Source: Ruminococcus sp. YE282 (GTDB lineage: Bacteria; Bacillota; Clostridia; Oscillospirales; Acutalibacteraceae). From it: 38,946 nucleotides of DNA. The stretch is taken from positions 1 to 38,946 of the forward strand of contig FMUV01000021.1 in NCBI GenBank assembly GCA_900101355.1. Direction: 5' to 3'. Of this stretch, positions 8,911 through 16,509 are shown one piece after another. The notes beneath the pieces are model-generated. The model had not been told where the DNA came from. It searched no databases and was given only the letters and a program-made list of their open reading frames with translations. Both the position numbers and the translations under genes were made by a program. Every line of letters begins with the position of its first letter. Within the stretch, counting starts at the first letter, position 1.

Positions 8911-8936
8911 AGGCAGCATCGCTTGCTGCCTGTTTT
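8911..8936 (+). terminator. Intrinsic terminator after the gene remnant
   Basis: AGGCAGC (8911-8917), loop ATCGCTT, GCTGCCT (8925-8931), then GTTTTC. It would end plus-strand transcription of the frame closing at 8862. Confidence 0.7.
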
Positions 8937-9089
8937 CAGAGGCACTGCCCGATACTAATGTGTGAAGCTCTTAACGGAAAAATGAGAATCAAACAGTGCA
9001 TAAAGGAACACCCGCAATGATGTAGGTGTTCCTTTTTAATTGAAGTTTTTAACAAATTTAATTTTAAAATTCTATTGTACATTTGTTTA

Positions 9090-9277
9090 CCTGAATCCGT
9101 GAAATTCAAATTGCTTGATAACAACAAAGTCCAGTGTTAATGCGGTAAAAAGTAATTTTGACCTATCATGCTGCTTTCACCCAAATGGTGCAAAAAAGTT
9201 ATTACTGAAAACGCCGATAAAAGTAGATACTATGCGGCTTTTCCAGCTTTTTTCAAAACAAGTTTCACGGATTCAGG
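9090..9277. repeat. 188-bp MITE-like unit with perfect 15-bp inverted ends
   Basis: CCTGAATCCGTGAAA (9090-9104) is repeated exactly in inverted orientation as TTTCACGGATTCAGG (9263-9277). The interior has no intact gene. Length and ends are those of a miniature inverted-repeat element or an IS remnant. Flanking bases (TTTA left, TTTTA right) hint at a target duplication but do not prove one. It lies in the 660-bp gene-free stretch 8937-9595, where I otherwise see only the terminator at 9367. Confidence 0.45.
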
Positions 9278-9366
9278 TTTTAGATAAGGTAGAATATACT
9301 TGCCATACAAAAACTTATATTTTATTCATTGCGGTATACCTTATTGTAAACAAATTGAAGCAGGAT

Positions 9367-9411
9367 AAAAATAAGAGCTATAGCACTAGTCTTATATAGC
9401 TCTTATTTTTT
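9367..9411. terminator. Bidirectional terminator after the lipoprotein gene
   Basis: AAAAATAAGAGCTATA-type arm (9367-9382) pairs over about 16 bp with TATAGCTCTTATTTTT (9395-9410), with A-run and T-run on either side. It sits about 185 bp downstream of the minus-strand lipoprotein gene and would end the cargo operon. Confidence 0.75.
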
Positions 9412-9595
9412 ATCAACTTATATATTCACTAAACTCTTAAAAATACTATTATGATATAGTACCGCTGTAGTAAAGAAAACTATTTAATCCTTTTGCAATA
9501 GCAATAAAATGATCTAATTGTTCATTGCTGAATCATTTAGTAGCTACAAAATATCTTTTTATATAATCGAATTTAACGAGTATGTGTAAAATATT

Positions 9596-10822
9596 CTATT
9601 GAAGTAAAGTATTTTTAGTTTCAAATTTTAAATCTGACATCTTTACATGGAACAGTCTGGATTCGAGTGTTTTAGCTGTTTGCGGGTCTTTATAGCCCAT
9701 AGTTACCAACAGATTATTTTTGTTACGTGATACACCAATTATATAATATCTATCATTATTAGTTTTATATGTTGCTTTTAGCATTTTACCTTCATTGGCA
9801 TCAAAAAGATACAAATAATTATTTTCGTTTCCATATTGATAGAATAGTTTTGGTTCTTGGTTGTTTTCAGTTTCGTATGAGAGCTCAAATGATTGGTCAA
9901 TAAATCCCGGAGAGTCTATTTTTTTATTATTAACCACTCCCAAATAGCGAGTAATGCTAAAGTTTTCATAATACAGATAATCATTTATATAGTCAAAAAA
10001 TGTAACCCCCTGTATTAATTCGTTACTATCTGTAAATATGGGTGATATGTCAATTGAATTTAATAAGTTCATATCATAATCATATGTATCAATATTTAAT
10101 GAGGCATCTTCTTTCGTTTTATTCCGTAACATCAATAATGAAATTGTTTTTTTATCTTCGTTGACAGAAATATTTCTTACTGCTTCTCCAACAACATTTT
10201 GATCATCAAAATCAAAAAATTTGAGTTGTTTTATTTTTCCAGTAACAGTATTATATTCTTGCAAACAACTACCGTTTGTGACTACCTTGTTCAATAGTAC
10301 ACAATCACCTTTACGTTTCATAGTATCATAAGGGAAGCCACCTTTTTCTGAATTGATTTGAACTAAGCAGTCGCGAACTAAATCCACGTCAACAAATAAT
10401 AGAGATCTGTTTTCTTCAGATGTATAATCACCAGTGCTGATATAGAAATACAAATGATTATTAACTAGTGCGGATTCATGTGTTTGAAATGACCAGTTTT
10501 CAATATTTCCTAATTTAACACTTTCTGAAGCATCAAAATAATAATGGTAATATTCCATGACTGTTGTTCTATTTGAGTCATTGCTTGCCCATTTAGAATA
10601 CACAAAACCATCTTGTGTTTGAAAAATATATCCGAAATGTTCAATTCGATCCAAAAATTGATTATTTTCATAGATGGAAATAGTCTCATTTGAATTAATT
10701 ATATTTTGGGAAATCGCCTGAGTTTTTTCAGAACGATTTTCGTTGGTGTGATCTGTGAATTTGCAAGCTGACATTAAAATGATTAGCATTAAAGAAAGCC
10801 CAAACAATAACAATTTTTTCAT
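9596..10822 (-). CDS. Secreted lipoprotein, propeller-like, function unknown
   Basis: Lipoprotein of 408 residues. The signal sequence MKKLLLFGLSLMLIILMSAC ends in a lipobox with Cys20 as the predicted lipidation site, so it is anchored outside the cell membrane. The mature part has repeated beta-rich segments built on aromatic pairs (HLYFYIST, DYLYYENF, NNYLYLFDANEGK, DRYYIIGVSRNKNN), which suggests a beta-propeller of the DUF5050-like kind, but I cannot name a family. It is the last gene of the ECF-sigma cargo operon, 64 bp after the C39-like peptidase, with a strong hairpin between. A substrate-binding or immunity-like partner of the two secreted proteases is possible, but only by context. 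Confidence 0.7.
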   Translation of the reverse strand: MKKLLLFGLSLMLIILMSACKFTDHTNENRSEKTQAISQNIINSNETISIYENNQFLDRIEHFGYIFQTQDGFVYSKWASNDSNRTTVMEYYHYYFDASESVKLGNIENWSFQTHESALVNNHLYFYISTGDYTSEENRSLLFVDVDLVRDCLVQINSEKGGFPYDTMKRKGDCVLLNKVVTNGSCLQEYNTVTGKIKQLKFFDFDDQNVVGEAVRNISVNEDKKTISLLMLRNKTKEDASLNIDTYDYDMNLLNSIDISPIFTDSNELIQGVTFFDYINDYLYYENFSITRYLGVVNNKKIDSPGFIDQSFELSYETENNQEPKLFYQYGNENNYLYLFDANEGKMLKATYKTNNDRYYIIGVSRNKNNLLVTMGYKDPQTAKTLESRLFHVKMSDLKFETKNTLLQ

Positions 10823-10840
10823 ACATACTCACCTAATTAC

Positions 10841-10876
10841 AGTGAGATTGTAATATGTTTATATTACAATCTCACT
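10841..10876. terminator. Perfect 16-bp hairpin between peptidase and lipoprotein genes
   Basis: AGTGAGATTGTAATAT (10841-10856), loop GTTT, ATATTACAATCTCACT (10861-10876). On the minus strand it is followed by GTAATTAGG rather than a T-run, so it may be a processing or stability element that lowers lipoprotein expression relative to the peptidase, rather than a full terminator. Confidence 0.6.
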
Positions 10877-10886
10877 TCATCTTATA

Positions 10887-11627
10887 TTACCATATTATTT
10901 CCTTGCAAACACTACTTGATACATTTGCTGTTTTTAAGTAAAAATACGGCCAATTGGTGTGTGTTCCACCGAGCGGATCTGCAAATTGAATTTGGGATTT
11001 ATCACTGTAGATGGCATTAACAACTAAAAAGTGTCCGTTTGTTGCGTAATGCCAATTAGAACCACTTGTGTTTATGATTCCCATCAAGCAGGGTTTCTTG
11101 GGGCCAGTTATTGTTGCATATAGTTTATCACACATTGTGGATTGGCTTGGGTTAGAAATGCGTGCATAATAAAAGCTTTGCTTTTGATTTAAATAAGGTG
11201 CTATTTGCGTTGCAGTTGTACCACCACTGGTTGTGCCAAGATCACTTGCAATTGAAGCTTGTGATGCACTGCTTCTGTTTGCATATTGCAAAACACTTTT
11301 TACACATGCAGGAACACAATAATTGTTTTCCGTTTGTTGATACATTGTAAAGGTACCCGGAATAGATATTTTTGTAGCAGTTGAAGCTTTTGTATCCGTT
11401 TGACTAGATAACAATACAGCTTGGTTTTCTTTTTCTTGGATTCTTAACCAATCTTCTGGTGTCAGACTGGAAATATATTCTTTTTCTTCTTCGTCATCTG
11501 GAAATATGACTCCTGTTATTGACTCCATCTTTTTTGTGTCAGTTGATTCAGCATTTGCACTTACGTTAAATGATAACAATACTGAAAAAACAAGAATCAA
11601 CGAACTTATTGTTATTAACTTTTTCAT
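10887..11627 (-). CDS. Secreted C39-like cysteine peptidase
   Basis: Secreted protein of 246 residues with a Sec signal peptide (MKKLITISSLILVFSVLLSF, cleavage near NVSA-NA). An acidic propeptide-like segment (about 30-85) precedes a papain-fold C39-type domain. Candidate catalytic residues are Cys104 in NNYCVPACVKSVLQY, His199 in NGHFLVVNAI and Asp217 in FADPLGG. The usual CGPAC appears as CVPAC. There is no transporter domain, unlike bacteriocin-exporter C39 peptidases, so it acts outside the cell as a free enzyme. It starts 26 bp after the serine protease gene, behind AGGAGG. It may be processed by that protease, or both may act on a common target; neither is shown by the sequence. Confidence 0.82.
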   Translation of the reverse strand: MKKLITISSLILVFSVLLSFNVSANAESTDTKKMESITGVIFPDDEEEKEYISSLTPEDWLRIQEKENQAVLLSSQTDTKASTATKISIPGTFTMYQQTENNYCVPACVKSVLQYANRSSASQASIASDLGTTSGGTTATQIAPYLNQKQSFYYARISNPSQSTMCDKLYATITGPKKPCLMGIINTSGSNWHYATNGHFLVVNAIYSDKSQIQFADPLGGTHTNWPYFYLKTANVSSSVCKEIIW

Positions 11628-11653
11628 AATAAATCCTCCTAGTACTTTTTCTT

Positions 11654-12796
11654 TTAGTATAAGCCGCTATTTACAACAGAACCTTTTATATATACGCTAT
11701 AAGTATTTGTTCCACCGTGTAAAAAACCAACTATTTTGGATGTTCTGCCAGCGTCTATGACACCGCATTTCATACCGCCTCCACTATCACCGTTTTGCAT
11801 AGCCTTGTTAGTCTTTATTAAGTTACTCCAAGTATATCCGTTGCCTGTATAGGAAAAATTATTTGATGTAACTTTTCCAGAAACAGTGCCTGAATATGAA
11901 CCTCTCTGAGAAACGGTAGTACCAACTATTGGTACATCTGTGGAAAGTTGTTCATATAATGTGGTGTTACTGACATAATTATCTTCACTATCAAATAGAA
12001 CAAATGAAGCATCACAAGTTCCATTATAAACTCGTTTTGTAATTGTTCCTATTTTTGTGTTGCCAGAATAAATTGTATCATTATTGCTAAAGCCGTGACC
12101 ACAAGTTATAAATCCTCTTTGACCAGTACTTGGGCGGTAATAACCTACACCAACGGATGCGTAAGTTATTGTTGTACTCGTTTTTTTGTTAATTTGAGAA
12201 TTGCCATTTACACTTACGAGAAGCTCAATTTTTTCATCTGGCTCCTCATGAAAAGAAATAATATTTGGCTCAACTGATTGTATGTTCCTTTCTTTCAAAA
12301 TGTGAATAATGAATTCATATAAATTTTTTTCATTAGAAATATCATTTATTCCTATATCGATAATGTTGTTTCTTACGTCAACAGATATATTTCTTATCGC
12401 TGGATTGCTATAAGCTTTGTCTGTGAGTATTGACATTACATTTGTTAATGTGCTATAGCTATATTTTGCCGATTTAATAACAAGAGCTTGTTTTCTATTG
12501 CTATTGTCACTTAACACTCCAGATTTGTTCCAAGCTAACTTCTCGGCATTTTTTAGAGATGGGGAGTTTTCAACGAACATCAAAGTAAGATTATTATTGT
12601 CATCAATATACATACCAGCATAATCTAATATTTCTTGTTTTGAAAAACCACCCCAAGCATTGAAAACTTCTTCTTCGTTGCAAAAGTCATCAGAATAATA
12701 CAAATCGGACTCTGTGTTTTTTACCGATGCCATTACCCCAAAGGACGCGGACAGAATAAGGGTTAGTGATATAAGAATACCTAATAATTTTTTCAT
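11654..12796 (-). CDS. Secreted chymotrypsin-fold serine protease (S1 family) with long pro-region
   Basis: Secreted serine protease of 380 residues. The start is ATG 12794-12796 because AAGGAGG lies at the correct distance; a frame-extending ATG at 12823 has no site. The signal peptide is MKKLLGILISLTLILSASFG. Residues about 25-205 form a pro-region with a VRNNIIDIGINDI segment like pro-domains of alpha-lytic/streptogrisin-type proteases. The catalytic triad is visible: His234 in ITCGHGF, Asp262 in CDASFVLF and Ser338 in QNGDSGGGM. It is the first effector gene after the sigma/anti-sigma pair, 99 bp downstream. This class is commoner in actinobacteria than in Clostridia, so acquisition with the element is plausible. 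Confidence 0.88.
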   Translation of the reverse strand: MKKLLGILISLTLILSASFGVMASVKNTESDLYYSDDFCNEEEVFNAWGGFSKQEILDYAGMYIDDNNNLTLMFVENSPSLKNAEKLAWNKSGVLSDNSNRKQALVIKSAKYSYSTLTNVMSILTDKAYSNPAIRNISVDVRNNIIDIGINDISNEKNLYEFIIHILKERNIQSVEPNIISFHEEPDEKIELLVSVNGNSQINKKTSTTITYASVGVGYYRPSTGQRGFITCGHGFSNNDTIYSGNTKIGTITKRVYNGTCDASFVLFDSEDNYVSNTTLYEQLSTDVPIVGTTVSQRGSYSGTVSGKVTSNNFSYTGNGYTWSNLIKTNKAMQNGDSGGGMKCGVIDAGRTSKIVGFLHGGTNTYSVYIKGSVVNSGLY

Positions 12797-12895
12797 TGCC
12801 AAGTACCTCCTTTTTATTTTCATCTTACTAACTGTCTACAGACTGAATTCTCAACTTCTTCACAAAACAAATTCGTAAAAATGTTGATTAGCAAT

Positions 12896-13537
12896 TTAAT
12901 CAATAAACTCTTCTAAAAAGCTAATCATATCACTAATAGAGACGGATTCATCAAATATTAGCTCATACAAATTGCTTCCCTTCTTAAATATAGAACGATA
13001 GTTTTTATTCGCGAAGGAATAATATATCTTAGTATTATTTATTTGAATTACCTTTACATTACCATTAGGATATTCATTTTGGCTTTCCTTCAAAAATGTT
13101 TTAATACTTTGCTCAGTATTAATTTCACACCACAAGTTGGCATTTATTTGATTTTCAATACCGATAAGCTTAGATATTTCGGCTGTTAGAATGTAGTGAT
13201 TATCATCTACTGAATCAGATAAATCTTGTTTCTGTATTTTATATACAGTAAAACCTTTGGTCTCAAGATTGATTATGGGATCGTTTCCGCCATAAAGAGT
13301 TTCTGTTCTTTCAAGAGTTTGTGTGACATTATCTGTTTGTTGTTGTATGTTCAGCCAATTTACAAAATTTATTGAGATTACTAGTATAGCTATTAATGCA
13401 AAACTAGCAACTATAGCACCCCATCTGACAAAAAAGGACGAAAATACACTTTTTTTCATTTCTGTATTAGGTGTATAGCAAGAAATGTATTCGTTATCTA
13501 TTTCACTAAGTGCTTGTAATACAATATGCGGATTCAT
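12896..13537 (-). CDS. Single-pass membrane anti-sigma-like protein
   Basis: Protein of 213 residues with a short N-terminal cytoplasmic segment (about 1-38), one membrane helix (WGAIVASFALIAILVISINF, about 39-60) and an extracytoplasmic domain of about 150 residues. This is the topology of anti-sigma factors partnered with ECF sigma factors. The zinc-binding HxxxCxxC motif of the ZAS class is absent, and I do not recognise the outer domain. The start ATG overlaps the sigma gene stop by 4 bp (ATGA), indicating translational coupling and a 1:1 pair. The likely role is to hold the sigma factor at the membrane until an external signal arrives. Confidence 0.75.
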   Translation of the reverse strand: MNPHIVLQALSEIDNEYISCYTPNTEMKKSVFSSFFVRWGAIVASFALIAILVISINFVNWLNIQQQTDNVTQTLERTETLYGGNDPIINLETKGFTVYKIQKQDLSDSVDDNHYILTAEISKLIGIENQINANLWCEINTEQSIKTFLKESQNEYPNGNVKVIQINNTKIYYSFANKNYRSIFKKGSNLYELIFDESVSISDMISFLEEFID

Positions 13538-14100
13538 ACAATAAACCCTTCTTTCAATAATAACTCTTTTAATTCAACTCTACATCGAAAGAGTACCACT
13601 TTAACTTTACTTGTGCTCAGTCCAAGATTTTTTGATATTTCGCTAATGGATTCAAAATACCAGTATCGACCAATAAATATAGATCTTTTTTCTGTTGAAA
13701 GGTTGTTGAGAAAGTTATTTAGTGTATCTCTCAAATGAATAGAATCTATTAGGATATCATTTGTATTTACAGTATCCGGTAAAGTATCTTTAATTTCATC
13801 TAGAACAACTTCATATTCACCGTGTCCACGTTTAGCACTGTGCTTCATTTTATATTTGTTTAGAGATAGGTTGCGAATAATCTTTAGTATGAAATTTTTT
13901 AAACATATCGGATATTCAGGAGGAATAGAGTTCCATAGTTTGAGCAAAGTATCAGACACCGATTCTTCCGCGTCCTGTTCGTTATGTAAAATATTTAAGG
14001 AAACCTTATAACAAAGCTTTCCGTACTTTTGTTCTGTTTCAGAAATAGCTTTTTCATCTCTCTCGTGAAATAAATCTATAATACTCTTATCATCAAGCAA
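13534..14100 (-). CDS. ECF-type sigma-70 family sigma factor
   Basis: RNA polymerase sigma factor of 188 residues with only regions 2 and 4. Region 2 includes LHNEQDAEESVSDTLLKLWN (the -10-binding helix). Region 4 includes IFIGRYWYFESISEISKNLG followed by STSKVKVVLFRCR, the -35-binding helix-turn-helix. The start is TTG at 14098-14100, with GGAGGT 8 bases upstream. It heads the minus-strand operon sigma, anti-sigma, serine protease, C39-like peptidase, lipoprotein. A promoter with ECF-type boxes lies at 14181-14210, so it probably activates its own operon. Confidence 0.9.
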   Translation of the reverse strand: MLDDKSIIDLFHERDEKAISETEQKYGKLCYKVSLNILHNEQDAEESVSDTLLKLWNSIPPEYPICLKNFILKIIRNLSLNKYKMKHSAKRGHGEYEVVLDEIKDTLPDTVNTNDILIDSIHLRDTLNNFLNNLSTEKRSIFIGRYWYFESISEISKNLGLSTSKVKVVLFRCRVELKELLLKEGFIV

Positions 14101-14180
14101 AAGACCACCTCCAATTCATTTGGATTCACGATAGTATGCTTATTAATGATATAAAGATAACATAGATCTCCTCTATTAAT

Positions 14181-14210
14181 TTAGACAATTTTTATCATAT
14201 GTTGGTTACA
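14181..14210 (-). promoter_or_regulatory. ECF-type promoter upstream of the sigma gene
   Basis: On the minus strand TGTAACC (14210-14204), a 17-bp spacer, then GTCTAA (14186-14181). The AAC-type -35 box and GTC-type -10 box match the pattern of extracytoplasmic-function sigma promoters (compare B. subtilis SigX-like TGTAAC/CGTC). This suggests autoregulation by the sigma factor encoded 80 bp downstream. Confidence 0.55.
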
Positions 14211-14556
14211 AGTATTATAAAACTTTTATTTAAATTTGGCAAATATTATCTGATTTGGTTTTAATAAAGAACTACGTAATAGATAAAAGATTAATTCCAA
14301 TTTTTTTGACAAATCCAATTGATGTAAAAAAGATCTAAAAATAGATGTAAATGTGTTTTATAGAACCGTCTAAAAAACAAACCATTAAATAATGAAAATA
14401 TGACAATTAATGCTTCTGCCGATTGTGGTGTTAAATATCATACAACACAAATATAGCAAGACAATAAATTCGATTTTCATTTTTCCGTTAAGAACCTCAT
14501 GCTTTACACACAGAGTTTACTTTTTGGCTCCCAATCGGCTAATTCACTTGTGATTT
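14211..14556. other. Gene-free right flank of the element
   Basis: About 345 bp of AT-rich DNA between the cargo promoter and the right inverted repeat. No ORF, terminator or recognisable RNA gene was found. It may contain recombinase accessory sites, but none can be named. Confidence 0.4.
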
Positions 14557-14602
14557 CAAATCATCCTTATGAGAATTAGCCTTTTGTGGAGTATTTAAAG
14601 TT
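14557..14602. other. attR: right junction of the element
   Basis: The right attP arm occupies 14557-14582 (CATCCTTAT... ATTAGCCT), the crossover dinucleotide TT is 14583-14584, and chromosomal sequence resumes at 14585 (TGTGGAGTATTTAAAG). Joined to the left arm in a circle it gives a near-palindromic attP centred on AGCCT-TT-AGGCT. Confidence 0.82.
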
Positions 14603-15350
14603 CTTAAAGCAGTTTGAAGACGAAAATACAGTTGCCAAATACACAATACCTGCAACGGCACAGACATTCCAGCAGTTTATTGTTCCTGACAATATTGAGA
14701 GCACAAGAAAGTTTTATTCCAACAACGAGGAGCTTATTAATGACATTGCGGCAGCTTATCGCGATGTAATCCAGCAGTTCTATGATGCAGGTTGTCGCAA
14801 TCTTCAGCTTGACGATTGTACATGGGGTGTAGTTGTAGGTGATGCGGCAAAGCAAAGATATGAAGCACTCGGAGTTGATATTGAAACCGTAAAATCCGAA
14901 CTGCTCAAGGTTAATAACCTTGCACTTGAAAACAAGAAGGACGATATGGTAATTACATCGCATATTTGCCGCGGTAACTACCAATCAACATTCTTCACAA
15001 GCGGACCTTATGATTCTGTTGCTGACTATGTTTTTGCGAAAGAAAATGTTAATGCACTTCTTCTTGAGTATGATGACGAACGTTCAGGCGGATCTGAACC
15101 TCTTGCAAAGGTTTCAAATGATAAAACAGTGGTTTTGGGATTAATAACCACAAAATCTCCAAAACTTGAAAATAAGGAAGAAGTAATCGCAAGAATACAT
15201 GAGGCTGCAAAGTATGTTCCGCTTGACAGACTGGCCCTCAGCCCACAGTGCGGATTTGCATCTTGTGAAATCGGTAACAAACTTACCGAAGATGAACAAT
15301 GGGCAAAACTTAAACTTGTAAAGGAAATTGCAGAAGAAGTTTGGGGATAA
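14585..15350 (+). pseudogene. 3' part of the YxjG/MetE-C-like methionine synthase gene
   Basis: Distal 254 codons of the gene begun at 1290, in frame with the 5' part once the element is removed. It carries the expected zinc site of cobalamin-independent methionine synthases: TSHICRGN (His and Cys), an acidic residue near LLLEYDDERSG, and LSPQCGFAS (Cys). There is no ribosome site at its first usable start (GTG at 14586), so it is probably not translated. With its zinc-site half separated from the N-terminal part, the cell has lost this enzyme in the present configuration. A terminator follows at 15371. Confidence 0.9.
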
Positions 15351-15370
15351 TTCTATAAATTATAATAAAA

Positions 15371-15408
15371 CCACGTTGCCGATATTTGTTTCGACAACGT
15401 GGCTTTTT
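15371..15408 (+). terminator. Intrinsic terminator of the methionine synthase gene
   Basis: CCACGTTG (15371-15378) pairs with CAACGTGG (15395-15402), followed by CTTTTT. It sits 20 bp after the stop of the 3' gene part. Confidence 0.85.
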
Positions 15409-15509
15409 ATGCTTCTCAGGTATCTTTGCACAAAGTGCATAGCAAATAATCACCCTGTATGCGGTTTTGTGACAGGATTTATGCCAAAATCTGTAAACGT
15501 AGGTTTATG

Positions 15510-16052
15510 TTATTCTTCCATTTGTTTTCCAAGGAAAGCGGCTGCCGATTGCGCAAGCTTGACTTCTGTGTTGGTAGGAACTTTAATGCTTTCTCCTGTC
15601 AGCATAACAACAGCGCCCATAACGTCGCCGGATGAAATTATCGGATAAATGACGGCCGCATTGTTTTCGATACCCTCAATCGGCTGAACATCGTTAAGGG
15701 TTTGCTCAGTAGCGGCATAGCTTTTACGATTTTCCATATAGTTTTCAAGTATTGTGCTGACCCTGCGTTCAAGAAACTCACGCTTTGAAACGCCTGCTGC
15801 GGCAATAACATGGTCATTGTCACAGATTAATGTCGGCATTGAGCTTATTCTTGCAATAACGTCGGCATATTGACCTGCAAACGCCGACAATTCACCGACC
15901 GGTGAATATTTCTTAAAGATAACTTCTCCGTCGGTCGCCGTGTAAATTTCCAGAGGGTCTCCCTCTCTGATTCGCAGTGTGCGACGAATTTCTTTTGGAA
16001 TAACCACCCTGCCCAGGTCGTCGATTCTCCTTACTATTCCTGTTGCTTTCAT
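15510..16052 (-). CDS. spoVT: Stage V sporulation protein T (AbrB-type regulator with GAF domain)
   Basis: Forespore-specific transcription regulator of 180 residues, close to B. subtilis SpoVT (178). Residues 1-50 form the AbrB swapped-hairpin DNA-binding domain (ATGIVRRIDDLGRVVIPKEI, then RRTLRIREGDPLEIY). The rest is the GAF-like domain. The start ATG 16050-16052 is behind AAGGGAG; the frame-opening codon at 16088 lacks a site. In B. subtilis the protein tunes sigma-G-dependent genes late in sporulation; the same role is inferred here. It points away from the thiol locus and is separated from it by about 190 bp of AT-rich DNA. Confidence 0.93.
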   Translation of the reverse strand: MKATGIVRRIDDLGRVVIPKEIRRTLRIREGDPLEIYTATDGEVIFKKYSPVGELSAFAGQYADVIARISSMPTLICDNDHVIAAAGVSKREFLERRVSTILENYMENRKSYAATEQTLNDVQPIEGIENNAAVIYPIISSGDVMGAVVMLTGESIKVPTNTEVKLAQSAAAFLGKQMEE

Positions 16053-16243
16053 ATCTAAAAAACTCCCTTGTTCCAATTTAATTAGCAAATTATTGCCTTA
16101 ATATTGTTTGAATTAGAAATTTTTTTATTCCGTCAACTAACGTGAATTTTCAGGTTTTGACATAGTATTTTTTGGAAATTTTAAAATAATTTAATCCATT
16201 GTACAAATTCGGAATAATGTATGTTCAAATGAAGAAGAATATA

Positions 16244-16272
16244 TTGACAATGTTTTTATTATGTGTTATATT
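16244..16272 (+). promoter_or_regulatory. Sigma-A promoter of the Cys-leader / glutamate-cysteine ligase operon
   Basis: TTGACA (16244-16249), a 17-bp spacer, TATATT (16267-16272). Transcription should begin near 16279. A small 5' hairpin, CCTATC (16288-16293) with GATAGG (16299-16304), stands just downstream. Confidence 0.75.
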
Positions 16273-16324
16273 ATCAATGGTATAAAACCTATCATTAAGA
16301 TAGGAATTAGGAGGAGAGCCTGTT

Positions 16325-16423
16325 ATGACGTACTTAAACAGTCTTGTAACAGAAAACTGCAATCTCAGCATGTGCACAATGTGTATGTGCCGTATTTGTA
16401 CGCTCTCTGATAACTATACCTGA
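16325..16423 (+). CDS. Cys-rich leader peptide (32 codons)
   Basis: Small ORF from ATG 16325 to TGA 16421-16423 with a strong ribosome site AGGAGG (16309-16314) 10 bases upstream. Its middle is packed with cysteine and methionine: CNLSMCTMCMCRIC gives five Cys in 14 codons (positions 12, 17, 20, 22, 25) and three Met. It ends 19 bases before an intrinsic terminator and 86 bases before the glutamate-cysteine ligase start. This arrangement is that of a leader peptide whose translation rate reports charged tRNA-Cys. A functional Cys-rich metal-binding microprotein is the alternative, but the adjacent mutually exclusive RNA structures favour the leader reading. Confidence 0.75.
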   Translation: MTYLNSLVTENCNLSMCTMCMCRICTLSDNYT

Positions 16424-16452
16424 GCAAATTGGGTCTTGTGATACCGGAGAGC
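16402..16452 (+). promoter_or_regulatory. Predicted cysteine-responsive transcription attenuator (antiterminator pairing)
   Basis: GCTCTCTG (16402-16409, codons 26-29 of the leader) can pair over 8 positions with CGGAGAGC (16445-16452), the 5' arm of the terminator, giving an antiterminator that excludes the terminator. A ribosome waiting at Cys17, Cys20 or Cys22 would leave 16402-16409 free; a ribosome that reaches the TGA would cover it and let the terminator form. GGAGAGC also occurs over the leader's own ribosome site (16313-16319), so 16402-16408 could instead sequester that site when the leader is untranslated. The pairings are read by eye. Confidence 0.6.
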
Positions 16453-16470
16453 AATGCTCTTCGGTTTTTT
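16443..16470 (+). terminator. Terminator of the Cys-leader attenuator
   Basis: ACCGGAGAGC (16443-16452), loop AAT, GCTCTTCGGT (16456-16465): 10 pairs with one G-U, then a run of T to 16470. It lies between the leader peptide stop and the glutamate-cysteine ligase gene. Confidence 0.85.
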
Positions 16471-16509
16471 GTTTATATGGAATTACAGCCTATTAATTGA
16501 GAGGTAATT

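Larger units (their letters stand above)
1638..14582. mobile_element. 12.9-kb serine-recombinase mobilizable element inserted in a methionine synthase gene
   Basis: The element lies between two copies of TT (1638-1639 and 14583-14584). Removing one copy with the intervening DNA restores the host reading frame exactly. The ends are imperfect inverted repeats, 1640-1665 and 14557-14582, matching at 22 of 26 positions. It encodes a large serine recombinase, TnpW-like protein, relaxase, MobC, DUF927-like ATPase and DUF6809-like protein, but no coupling protein or type IV secretion genes, so it is mobilizable rather than self-conjugative. The right half carries an ECF-sigma/secreted-protease cargo operon. 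Several mobility genes contain inactivating changes, so it may now be fixed in place. Confidence 0.92.

Noticed and set aside
9115..9399. A 94-codon plus-strand frame in the 9-kb region
   Set aside because: It crosses the end of the MITE-like unit and runs through the bidirectional terminator; no domain is recognisable.
11654..12823. Serine protease start at ATG 12823
   Set aside because: The ATG at 12796 has AAGGAGG at the right distance and is followed directly by a standard signal peptide; the longer start overlaps that site.
16325..16423. Small ORF as a RiPP precursor
   Set aside because: No modification or export genes adjoin it, there is no leader/core pattern, and the terminator pairing explains its position better.
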